This document shows positions 13,968 through 26,418 of a stretch of DNA of 64,000 nt, one piece after another. The stretch's first letter is position 1. Every line of letters begins with the position of its first letter. Origin of the DNA: Wuchereria bancrofti (Eukaryota; Nematoda; Chromadorea; Rhabditida; Onchocercidae). A program made the position numbers and the translations under genes. Under the pieces are notes generated by a model. It was not told the DNA's origin. It ran no database searches and was given only the letters and a program-made list of their open reading frames with translations. The stretch is taken from the NCBI GenBank assembly GCA_005281725.1, contig SSBO01000012.1:6079177-6143176 (forward strand), read 5' to 3'.

Positions 13968-14182
13968 AACCAAGTCAGTAATGCTTTAATGTTTAATTCT
14001 ACACTAAGTAAAATCACATTCATTATTCTCAATGTTTCACCTGCACATTAGATAGAAACAAATCGTATGTACGGAATATAAAAGAAAAACAGCAAAAAGG
14101 GGAAAGCTATACAGTGAATACACTTAGAAAGCTATACGGTGGATATAATTAGTATTTAATAATCACCGCATACTGAACAGCA

Positions 14183-14188
14183 AATAAA
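14183..14188 (+). terminator. Possible poly(A) signal of the laminin gene
   Basis: An AATAAA lies about 216 bases after the laminin stop codon. It is the right motif at a plausible distance, but in AT-rich DNA the hexamer is common. Confidence 0.3.
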
Positions 14189-16893
14189 TCACTTCAATTA
14201 TCAATATTATTTGCCAAAATCATCAGGCATAATATTTTAACGGATCTATCGTATTTACCGTACTCTTGGCCAGTAAACTGTCTTCTAGTATCTTGACAAC
14301 TTTTCAGAGGACAGCGCTTTCCAAGGGTTCGTTTAAGCCTAAAATGATGATTTCTTTTTAGTAGCAGTAAAGGGGCTTACGTTTTTTTCCCAAAAATTGT
14401 TGATTTTACATTCATTAATAAAAGTATAGTGGTATAAAATTTATTATCTAAAATCGCAATACTTTTTGCAGCAATCCACTGTGACCATTTTTGGAATACG
14501 TGAAATTCGTCGTTTTTGCAACTACGTAATCTGCATTGATTTTGCTTCAAAACTATGGTTCCCCTTATTGAGTGCTTCTTTGCCTCTATTTATGTGACAA
14601 AAAGGGGAATTCAGTGCAAAGAAAAAAGGAATATTTGCTATGAAACTAAGAAGAAAAGTAAAACAGAAACACCAAGGACAGGAACATAAAGCAGTTAACG
14701 GGAAGGGGATGAAGACTTCTGTTACATCAATTCATAATAATAAACTTAAAGGAAGTGTATAAACAGTAAGTTAACCAACAAATACAAAAGAAGCTATAAG
14801 AAAGTTCTACATATTCATATTCATACTGGATATGGAAATATTTCATCGCAAGTCTCTTTAATCCTGACTTATGACGAGAGATCCTCGGTAAATATTAACA
14901 CTAACTCAAGAAGTTTAGTACCTTCGAACTGGTGAAAACATTATATCAGTTGGTATTTATGAAAAAAGCAATCAATTTACGGACACGTAAACAGATGGTG
15001 AATGGAATCTATAGGAGAATAGTTAGAGCAGGCAAACTTTTCTGAAGTCTCATTTTAATGCTATAGTCATATGGGGAATGTCTATTGAATGCAACAGATT
15101 CTCGTAACATGAATGAACATGCATTTAACGGTTTGAAACAGCAAAAAGGAATGAAATTCCCTTAACACATGCCAGGACACTTTTCTGTCCCAATCATCCT
15201 GTCTTTTTGATATATCGAAAAAGGAGAGAATCGAATTGAATAGTGCGAATTGAGACTAAAGAAAACACAATTAAAATGGAGAAATCCATCATATTTGAAT
15301 CCTCACGGAGTGTTTCTAGGCTACAATTTTGTACATAAACAATTTCTGAGTAGCATATCGGAATACTAAAAATTGTTTCTTTATTCTTTCTGTAATTCTC
15401 ATTTCCATAAGCTAAAATTTTTACTTTATGTATTGATATTTTTATGTCTGTACCTGTCTATGTAAATGTAAAAATAATCAAATTCATGAATCTCAAAAAT
15501 CAGCATTTGTCGCAAGCATAACAAAATAAAACAAGAGGAGTTTTGTTTACTGATATTTATTATACTGGTTGACAGCACCTTCGTCATTTATTGCAATCGC
15601 TTTTAAATCCTTACAAATTTTCAAAATTCATTCCTTTTTGCCATTTGCTACTTGGATAAACCACAAAAAATAAGTATTTCTTTGTTTCACAACTAGAAAG
15701 CGCGATGGAATTCCAAAAAGGAGGAAATTGTGCAGGGAGATGAACCTGATCTGCAACACTTGTTGTCTGATTGTTCTAGACAAATATTTAGCTATCAATT
15801 GCCTAATAAAAACTTAGGCATTTTACAAGGAAGTTTTTGTCATGGACCATCAGTGCATTTTAAGAATTACTGATGTACGACTCCTATTTCTAAAGATTAT
15901 GACTATTTTCAAAAATATGACACAACTACTACAGTAAAATCGTTGAAAGGGATACCTCTGAAACAGTGTGGGGATAACAGCTTCTCCTTATATCGAACAA
16001 TCAACAAAAGACAAGAAAGCCTTTCGACTGAGAAATTCCAGAACTCATCTAGTACTTGCTGGAAAGTTCTAAATAAAAATTCTGGATAGTGACTCCCGAC
16101 ATCATTTAAATTGTTCTAGAACATATGAAGGATATACAATTAATGGAGACGGAAGACCGTACATAACCCTGCAATGAGCAAAAGAGGCGAAACATTTATA
16201 GAATTCTCTTTTTTAATCTAATCTGAAAATAATATGTAGGGCGCTCATCTTTCACTCCTTTTTGCCGATGAGTGTCAAGGCATAATGAAATATGAATTTT
16301 AGTATCACTTATGCACATGAACTGACGTGATAAACTTCGTCACTGTATTAGGATATTATTTGGTCATTGCAATCTACTTTAAACAAACTTCCATAAATCC
16401 AAATTCTACCTTCAATTTCCTTCCATTTCCTGAGATTTCTTTGTCAGTTTGTGTTTATATTTTTTTAGTTCATCAATAATCTCTAGTTTTGTGTTTATTA
16501 CAAAGTATTGAGTAATGAAAAAAATAATTCATTGCAATTAATCTAGACTGTACATGCTTAGTATTATTGAGTGAATCACAATCTACATCATATATTCAAA
16601 TTTAAAGAATCTAGCATCAACAGACGTAAATATTTCCATAAATTGATAGAAAAAACGAGCAGCCATTGTCCCCATTTAATCACCCTGACAAATAACATCG
16701 CACCTCTGAGAAATCATGCTTCTCAAATGAAAGAAAAAGTGGAAATCAGGAAAAAAATTAATGGAAACAGCAGAGAGTTCATGGGAGCACAGCATGATGG
16801 TACTTAGGGATGTTTTGTTACTGAATTTGCAAGTAATTTGCGCATTTTCTCCATTTATGAACAACGTTCCTCCAAAATTATTGCCACATAATT

Positions 16894-16899
16894 TTTATT
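16894..16899 (-). terminator. Possible poly(A) signal of the arrestin gene
   Basis: AATAAA read on the minus strand about 226 bases beyond the arrestin stop. The motif is correct but weak as evidence in AT-rich DNA. Confidence 0.3.
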
Positions 16900-17124
16900 A
16901 AAAATTGATAACACTAGGTTTTGTTATTTCCATGTGAATTTTGTCATTAATCAAGCAATTGCCACCTTAGTGAACAATTGATCAAAAGGCATAGGCACTT
17001 CGAATAGCTTAGCTATTTAATCATTAAGGTAACACTTCATCAAAGGTAGAAAAATGATTTTCATTAACAGCATAATATGGACAATCTGATTTGCCGCGAT
17101 TCTCGGATTTCCAGGACTGGATCA

Positions 17125-19413
17125 TTACTCGTCAACTGGGCCAGGTGTTTTCATAGACCCAATAATTACTGGTACAATAACATCAAAACTATGCATATCT
17201 AGACGGAAGAAATAACTAATTGTAATAAGGCCATTTGCTTTGATTGAAGTTGGCTGCAAACCACTGGGTATCTGGAAATCAATGTGTCTTGTTTCTGGAC
17301 CAGTACCTGATGTTACTTTACATGTCCCCTGAAATACATACGAAAATACATGACCGCAAACCATGGTCTATGGGTTAATTCACGTTGTTCTGAATTGTAG
17401 ATGTTTTTGGAAATATCTGATAAATATATTCCTTCCGAAACAATATTACCATGGATTCAACAGCAATTGTCAGTGATTTTCTATCGAACAAGTGCAGCTC
17501 ATAACGATTCTGCGATAAAAAATCAAGCTGTTGACACAATGAGAGCAACACGCAATCACTTCGACCTTTCCGTGATTTCCTTCGCTTCCTTTTAACACTA
17601 TCCTCAATCACCAATGTAATTTTCGCTGTTTCACCTAAATTTCATTAATTATTAACTTGAAGTATTTTAGTGTTTTTCTTTATGAAAACACACATTTAAA
17701 TTTTTCAAATAAATATCCAAAATTCAAGTACACAATAATTTAAATAAGGTTCAAATGAATTTTAGATTCATCAATCCAGCGAAAAAGGTAATACAAAGAT
17801 GACAGTTTATGATCAATTTTACGGAAATTATTACAGCCTTAAATACAGTTCTACCGGGTAGAAGCCCCATGTCGGAAATAGTTAACTGAGCAGATTCAAC
17901 GCCGACTTTGCGATTACAGCAACATCCGCGTACTTCATTTTCTTCCTGACTCGTGACCGGTTGTCGCATATACGGTGCATCAAGATTGAGCAAAGAGAAC
18001 ACGGTAAAATTATGTTCTAAAATGTCCACTTGAAACGATTTACGGTTAAAAAAATGTATTTCCTATACTGTTTTTACAAAAAATAGCTCAGTTTTGAAGA
18101 GTGACATGAAGTTTTGATGATACTTTGCTTTCAAGTATTCACTTTCTTAATCATTCAAAATCAATCCACTATTTTCCAGCAAAACAACTTCGTTTTGTCT
18201 TAACTATCAATATAATTTATATATCAGTCAAGCATCCCGAAATTAAAAAACGAGAAAAAAATACCAGCAAAGATCTCCTTAGCATCTTCATCAAGCACAT
18301 CGAGAGTTGCTGAACAAGTATAACGAACCCAACCATAATTTTCTTTTTCAATTGATGATATTACATCCAGTGGCAGCTAAAAATGCGCAATGACACGATA
18401 AAAGTAAAGTAGACATGTTTCAAATCGACTTATAATATTTCTGATTTAGTAAAATTTGTTATTACTAAATGAATTTTCAGGTTTTTCTCCAACTCGTTCT
18501 AAACAATAAATTTGTTAGATTCATTTTTAGATTCAGTCGTTTCTGGATCGCTACCAGATAATATATTTAATTATCATTCTATATATGTGAATGTACATAT
18601 CAGTACGAAGACGAAAAATGATGCTTACTGGAATATGAAAGCATATTTGGTGAAGGCCTTCTTCCAAATTAAAATTTTCGTCGCAAAAATCAGTAAGCAC
18701 TCTGCAAATTATTTCAGTGTACATCATACTGTGTTTTTCCCTTTTTTTATTAAGCAATTCCGTCAGGATTGTTTATTGTTGCAATGCTTCTACAGTGTTA
18801 GCTATGTACAGCTTCCTACACAAACAATTAAATGGATTCTCCAAAAAGAATTCATGATAAATGCGACACTCAGGCATGTAATAATTTAATACGGTTTTAA
18901 CGATCATTTACAATCATCATTTCAACTTGCTTAAGATCCAAAAACAAATCTCTTCTCTTTCCAATGCGATCAGTCAAAGTAAATCTCTAGCACAAAAATT
19001 CTGAAGCAAACCTTGTCAAATCGATGTATTCATTAAGCACTTGCTCGTTACTTTCATACAGAACTTCGCTATTCTTATTTTTCCAACCAGTCTGTGCTTG
19101 TCCAACCAATTTTACAATCAATCGCCCCACTTTAACTTTTTCCAGCACACTTATTTTCACATGCCCCTGAAATTCATCTTTTTGACAAATCCTGAATTCT
19201 TTCGTTAAATTTTTTAAATTTTGTTTTCTTTTAAATGATATATAACAAACTACGAGTAAGGGAAGATTCCTGAGAACTGTTACAGCCAAATATGAAAATG
19301 GGATGAAAATGTTACTGGTGAAGACAGTGAAAGCGAACCTGAACGGCCTCACCACCGGTGTAGGGCTTCTCGGATTGCTTGCTGAGCAGAACATCAAAAT
19401 GTTCGATTTTCAT
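17125..19413 (-). CDS. Alpha-arrestin (arrestin-domain-containing protein), 7 exons, 325 aa
   Basis: A predicted cytoplasmic adaptor of the alpha-arrestin (ARRDC/ARRD) family, which links membrane cargo to ubiquitination and sorting. Exons on the minus strand: 19413-19339, 19166-19012, 18701-18629, 18376-18265, 18028-17855, 17634-17450, 17328-17125; phases 0,2,0,1,1,0 all join. The N-domain starts MKIEHFDVLLSKQSEKPYTG and includes GHVKISVLEKVKVGRLIVKL and the core strands FNLEEGLHQICFHIP-LPLDVISS followed by YGWVRYTCSATLDV. The C-domain includes FTVFSLLNLDAPYM, a CCC triplet, the LPGETAKITLVIED strand, the CQQLDFLSQNRYE strand and the closing SYFFRLDMHSFDVIVPVIIG. The protein stops 10 residues after that, so the usual PPxY-bearing tail that recruits NEDD4-type ligases is absent in this model. 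Which ARRD paralogue it is cannot be told by eye. Confidence 0.87.
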
Positions 19414-22400
19414 GATATATCATCCATAGAGCATTCCCTAATCCCAAAAACATTCCACTAATTATGTGCCTAGTTTCCTCGGAACTCCCCACCCACCTGT
19501 TTATAACACCTAACTTTTCTGCAAATAAATTCAGTTTTCAGTGTGAAAAGATGGTAAAAACATATTTTCAAAAAATAAGAGTATAAGCATGCAAATCTGT
19601 CGATAACAATCAACGTAAAATGAAAACACCATCGTCAGCAATTCGATTCATTTCTAGAGAAAAGCAAGCATGCAAGTGACCGAATGCTTCGTCAACCTAT
19701 ACCTATTTAACTTGGTAACGTGGGCAAGCAGTTCTTTTTTACATGTATATACTATACCATGTATTATTAAATGGTGTGCTAAAACAACCCATTGAAACTG
19801 CTTCAACAACTTAAATGTTTTGCACAATACTTAGGAAAAATGATGCCGACATTTGAAAAAATTTCAGATCAGCAGAAATTTTTACAAGCATGATCATGTC
19901 CTAGTTAAACACTTTCTAGTTTTAAGATGGCTGCAAGCTGAGAATTATATTAAGCCGCAATGCAGTTTTTGTTATATTCAATGTGAGGAATTGAACAAGA
20001 TGTATCCTCTAAATATTTCGAGGATGGAGAGTAACTACATACATGCACTTGTCATTCGGATAAAAATAATCTGAGGAAAAAATTTATTTCAAAGAAAATA
20101 TTGAACTCAGCATAAAATATAATGGTTTGCTTCAAGTTACAGAAGTTACTTTAGATAAATGAAATGATGCAATTTAATCGACTCCTTGAGAAAATGTTAT
20201 GAGGTACAATTTTCCAGATGTATCTCGATTAGAAACGTAAGGAACAAAATTAGAAACTAAATAGCGAGCAAAGCAGTCATATCGCTCATTCACCGACAAA
20301 ATTCGTTCCACTCCCTTCCTACAAACTGTTTCTAGAAACTACAAAGACATTTGTAACCAAATTGTCTACCTTCCTACTGGTGAAGCGGAATACCTACTGA
20401 TAACACTCTTCTAATCTTTCATAATGGTTCGAAATATGGAAACAATCGGGCAAAAAATTTTTTGCTCAGAAATGCCCTATTTCAATTTGCAAATCATATT
20501 ATGTGAAATACCACTCGTCATCCTTTTGCTATTTTTTCTTATATAAATCCTATCAAAAAATGAAAGTCTTCTAACTTTACTGGTTCTTATTAAACAAGTT
20601 TCTATATTCAAGAAATGGTTTTTCTGTCAAGTATCAATCTCCATCATAAACATTAATAAATGTTTGACGTAGTGGATATAATCGTAAATGTACTAATTTC
20701 GAAATTAAAGAACAGGAGTGTAGATCTAAGTATATATATATATATTTGATAAGAGTACTGTAGAATTCATAACCTTTGGTTCTTTAATTATAACAGCAAG
20801 AATCAAAATTGTTTTAAAATGTTAACCAATTAAATGATCAGCAAATTAAATGTTGAAAGGATCATGTATCGATAACAGCTTTTTTTGTTTTTTACTGTTC
20901 GGTACCATAAACACATATGATTCAAGGAATAAAAATAATTATTCCTTATAGCGAAATTAAATTGTCATTTCGAATTTCAGAAATTTGATGATCGAAGGAT
21001 CCATAATCTAACGCTAAGATTTTTTTAGGACATGGGTAACTTTAGAGTAAATGTTAGTAATTGCTTTGATTTGGAAAATGAAAGGTGTTGAATTGGAGTT
21101 TATTTCTAAAGATCAGAAGTAAGATAACTAGAAGAGGAAGAAAAGTAAAAAGTCAAACTAGCATGATTAAAATATATAATTAAAATAATGCCACTAAAGA
21201 AGCAGTGAAAAATGAGAAAAACGTGTTAAGCAACGAAGTTAAAGGCAGTGTTAGAATGAGGACAAGCATACCGACATCGTATCCAATCTTTAATTAGTTT
21301 TAAATTAACCCTTACCTTGCATCGTTGAGGGCCTTTCAATCACTTCACCGCACAACGATCCCTTGCCCCACAACCCTTCAACCTTCACCCCTTAGGTTTT
21401 GAAATTATTTCATACACTATGGATTCAATCATTCGACTCTGTCCGTTGCTTCTAAAATGAAATCTCTATAGATGGTCCCAGATCACTACATAATTTTGCC
21501 AACTGCATGATAACATATTCAAATCTTGTTAGTGGCAGGGTTTTTTCAACGCCAGTCATTTTAAAAAAACTTTGTTTCACCGAAGTAAAGAGCCTCGTCA
21601 AGATCATCCTATCACAGTAACGATCATATATCAGTATATGAAATTATGAGGATAAATTAGTTTAGTATGACTATGACTCACATGTCAGAGTATCACAACT
21701 TCTTATATTTTCGTTGCTTAATACAACCAAGGATTAACGTTTTGAAAGGACTCAACAGTGTCAGAATTCAGTCATTAATTTTAATGCCTTGGTCGATTAA
21801 ACTGCTACTGGTTATTCAATATATCACCAAACCATAACTTACCTATAAACAATATCTTAATCAGTTTGCTCGAAAAGCTTGAATGAAAGTACTTAGTAAT
21901 GATGTATGCACACTTCGTTTTTCATTGATAGAACACATTTTAAATGCACAAAGGTGCAAAACTGGGCCCACATGACTGGTGGAATGCAGAAATGACAGTA
22001 GCAAAGCACTACTGGAAATGGGGATAAGCCATATTCTAGGACTCTCGAACAGTAAGAAAAACTATTGAAATGAACTAGTGACAACTCTAAGACGATAACG
22101 GTAACCCTAAATGGGTGCTATAATTAATACAGCAAACAAGGTGAACATAACTTGTAGCATTACCACTGTTAAACAATAATATGTACTATTTCCAATATAT
22201 CCAACAAGAAGTAATTCAAGATTCAATTTCTGAAAGTACTCTTCAACAATAAGATAACCGTTAGAAATAGTAAAGAATTGTTGAATGATTAAAGATTATA
22301 AGTCTTTAATCATTCAAAAAGGCCTTTAGTTCTAAAGTTAATGTCTTTGGTTGCAGTATTTTCTTAAAATTTATATTTTAAGTCTCCCAGCAAAGTCTCT

Positions 22401-25400
22401 CTGATGAAAAAGTATTTGATGAAATAAAACTGACAATAAGAAATGATGGTAACGACTGGTAGTTAATGTAGGATATAACAAGTTTGATTTGACCACTTTT
22501 GAGTAATATGATGAGAAAAAAGTTGCAAACATAGTTAAGAAAGCAAAGTAATGATGTGCACCTCGTGAAGAATTCAAGCTTAAGCTTATGCATGCTGCCA
22601 CTACTTCTCCTACTAACGCTTTTCTTAATCCATTTCTTGAAGAACGCTACATACTCATTTCGCAAATGACAGCTGTTACATAATATACAGACTCTTTCAA
22701 ACACTTTAGCAATACTTTCAACACAAACTGACTGCTCAATTATTTCAACACCTTCATAAAAATTGCCATCAACAATTTTGAATCTCCGAAAAAAACACCA
22801 AAAATCATTAAAGCATTTTATTTCAGACTTTAACTACATTACTAACCAACCCTTGGTTCTCCTGAAACTTAGATGATCTCATCATTTAATGACTAAACTG
22901 TAAAAACCATCTAAAGATCGTAGGCTGACATTTAATGTTTAAGATTTTTTTACATTATTACCCAATTTTAAACATTAAAATGATGAAATACAAGAAGTAT
23001 ATAGAGGTATAAGTCTCGACGTTTTAAGTTCTTTTTTTCTTATTTCCATCTTTCAATGCGCTACGGTATACTAAGAGACTGGATGTTCCAGTCTTTCCTT
23101 TATAATGGCATTGGGTAGTAAGACGCAAAAGCACCAAAGAAAAGCCAAGAGAGAAGATGCAAGTCAGTCATATCACAGAGATGCGTAAACTATATTTGTC
23201 CAAATGAAAATGGTAATCCTCGGACCACCGGACATGACAGAGAGCTTTCCTATTATTTACTACAGGAATAATTCCTCACATATGTAAAAACTCATGGAAA
23301 ATATGAAAAAACGCAGTAGAAACGGAAAAATTTTTTGAGCTTTTACTCTATTTGTGGCTGATTTTTAAACCAGTGAAGTGTTAATTCTTAGCATAACTTA
23401 TTAAAACAATTTCCCGATAACGAAAATTAAAAAATGAAAGCGAAATGTTGGGAAAAATAAGCTTTGAGGACACTGGAAGAATGGTCAATACATGGTGTCT
23501 AACAGACCAAGGCGTAATATGGGCGGGAAGCAGGAACTTTTCCAACACATCATTTAGAAAGTTTCACAATCAAACAACATCTGTCTTTTCTTACTCTAAT
23601 GGTACTCATCATGTTTTTTATCAGCTGATAAATTAAGAAACTTAATAAATTGTTGAGATGAAGATAATGTAGTAAAATAATGGAGTATTTCCATAATAAT
23701 ATCATAATGCACTCAAAGAATATATCATTGCTGGAGTTCAAAAGTGGTATTTTGCGAACATCTCAACAAACGTTTCATATTAAAACGCACGAATAATCTC
23801 TCAATGTTATTTGAAGTGACATGTTGTGAAGAAACAGAACAATATTATGTGGTTGACGGCCAAAAAAAATCTGCATGTTCTTTGGTAAATTTCTCAGTTA
23901 TAATTTAAAAGCTCTTTTTTTGATGCAAAAGTTTCTACCTTAGAGATATTCAGAAATGGTAACCGGTATATATAAGAAAGCTACGAGACGTAGGCATAAT
24001 GAAGTAGGCATAATTTGAATAATTTCGCTTTAATGAAGTAGGCATAATTTCGCCTTAATACTTCCTGATAATTAAGTTTTCATATCCAATCGATCTAATT
24101 TAATAGTTTAAAGAAAAGATAGCTGACATCATTTTTCAAACATATATATATATATATCATTCCTGATACTTCACTGCTAAAAACCGTCTATTTCTCTTAA
24201 GTCCTGACAAACATATCACTTTATTAATCATCATTATTCTTTTAACTACTGTTATTATCAGATAAGTGCTAAAATTTGAAATTTTTCATTTCCTAAAATT
24301 TCTAGACTTATTAAACTCTCCAGAAAGTAAATCATCCTTATCAACACATTCTCTAATTCCAATTCTTACATATTTAAGAATGAAACATCAAATTTAGCTG
24401 AAGTTCTAGCAGATGTACGACTCACATAATTTCCTAGATAAAAGAATTTAATCCCATTCACATTAATGGAAAGTACTGATTTTCTTCTGAAAAACTTCTG
24501 AAATTATATATGAGCAAACAACGACGAAAGAATTTCGATGAAGTCGTATTAATTTCCTAGCACCAAAACTTGATTTACTTTCAAAATAAAGCAACGGAAC
24601 TGCTTCACTTAGGAGCTTCGTTTTGTCAAGGCAAAATGAAATTGAGAGTAAGTGAAAAATACAACAAATCATGATGTCTGGCACTTATTCGGAAATTTCT
24701 AAGGAAGGCCAAAAAGCAGACAATTGTAAAAATTAAACACAGTAATATTCTCAGCCTTTGGTTTTTCTTATGCCTCAACTTGATTAGTCCCATTTTAGGT
24801 TATAAGTTAATTTATACAGGACTTACAATAGATATGGAGATAGAACCGGTCGTAGAAGAAACAGATCGCGACAATTAAAAAAGAGTATGGTTGTGACCAA
24901 TAAAAGAATGACAAAAGACGTGATAAACACACACTGCTGACGATGTCTGTAATGATCGGGTTGATGTCGGAAGTAAACAGGCAAAGGAATAGAAGGAAGA
25001 AGATATATCCATAAATAAAAGTGGTAGATGTTAGTTGAAGGGAAGAAGTAAGAGATGAAATGAGAAAGGAGAGGAAAGCGGGGGATTGAGGATGCACTTA
25101 GTAAAGTGAGTCTTCGCTATGGGGTCTAGGCCATTGTCTTTCTTCATTCCAACTGATCAGAAGGAAGCCCCGCTCCCACGGGGTTTCCCGGTCACTCTTT
25201 CTTATGCAAACTTCACAAGACAACTTCTCAATTGCCATTAAAATGCAATTGACAATTTATATGTGTTAAAGTGAAATACTGCGGTGTACCACTTTAACTA
25301 TTATAGTGATTAGAAAGCTTGTGCCTGTCCGAACGAATATTGCATTTCCATAATTAAAAGTATCTCGTCAATGATCAAGTGTTTGTGAATGTCTCCCACT

Positions 25401-26418
25401 GCAAATCGAAGCCTTAGGATTTTCAAATAGATTTATTTTGGTAAAAACCTTTACGGGAAGTCACTTAATATTTCAGCGTCACCTTGTTCAGAACTTTATG
25501 TTCTCTCAACTATGTTTTGCAGCAGACATATTTTTAGTATTTAACAATGTACTTTTATTCTTCATCTTCCTTTCTATCTTCCTAAGTGTTTTTGTTGAAT
25601 GTCGAATCAACCTTTGTAAAAAACTACAATTTTGAACGAATATAAAGATTATTTTTGTGGAACAAAACAATCAGTCACTAAATCTAACGCATGCAACAAT
25701 CTGTAGAATACTTAGGCAGTCACTCAAGACATCTAAGTACCAATTTCCCTCGAAAGTAATCAGACAATTTCTTTTAAAAAGACAAAGAAGTAAATAAACA
25801 ATGGAAATGTACCACGAATAACAAGAAAAGGCTAGCAAAAAAGCGAGCTAAGTTACCCACAAAAGTACGGATAACAATCTAAATGTGATGATAGTTGAGT
25901 CAAGATAGGAGACATGGCTGCGAGATGAATTTAGTCGCGCAACTAATGAAGGGATTTACTATTGCAGTTTAATAATCTTTATCAGCTCGATAATACTAAG
26001 ACCGAGAAGACAAGACAATTCAGGAAAGTTCTTTTTAGACCTCGAGAAGTAACACCAAAAGAACCTGTGCCAAAAGTAAAAGAAATGCAAACGTAAGAGA
26101 GATAAGTCACACACAGTGTCTCATTAAACAACATTATTGCACTGTAGTCCTGTCACCGTTTCTCATACCGTTGTGAACATCAATTTCGTCCTCTTGTGTC
26201 TTTGTGTTTATGTTTGTTTGAGGACATGTCTGTACGTCGCCCGTTCCTCTCCCTCTCCCTTCTTCCCTTTCTCTCTGCATATATATGGGATGGAATGGGC
26301 AGGCATGGATGATGAAAACTTTTTGTATTGAGGACTAGTCGGTTCGCGTAGATTTTTCTTTTCCATTCACTTTATCATTCAGTTCGTTTCAACAGATAAA
26401 ACCCGGAACAGTGAGGCC
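19414..26418. other. 7 kb region between divergent arrestin and rsd-3 genes
   Basis: No convincing coding sequence. Open frames here are short, without homology that I recognise and without paired splice sites. It should contain the promoters of both divergent genes. Notable items are a C-rich stretch at 21310-21400, short TA repeats (20732-20745 and about 24143-24157) and a GC-rich hairpin at 25161-25186. Confidence 0.55.
25161..25186. other. GC-rich hairpin
   Basis: GGAAGCCCCG and CGGGGTTTCC form a 10-bp stem with one G.T wobble around a six-base loop. It stands out as GC-rich in AT-rich DNA. I do not recognise the surrounding sequence as a known RNA; it could be part of an unannotated ncRNA or a chance palindrome. 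Confidence 0.6.

Larger units (their letters stand above)
13968..17124. other. Intergenic region between laminin and arrestin genes
   Basis: AT-rich, with only short random open frames and no spliced coding pattern that I can recognise. It lies between two convergent genes, so it should hold both 3' UTRs. No repeat array or RNA gene was seen. Confidence 0.6.

Noticed and set aside
22371..22704. Two overlapping minus-strand open frames of 76 and 108 codons.
   Set aside because: Hydrophobic, Leu/Phe/Ser-rich translations typical of AT-rich DNA; no splice sites in phase and no recognisable motif.
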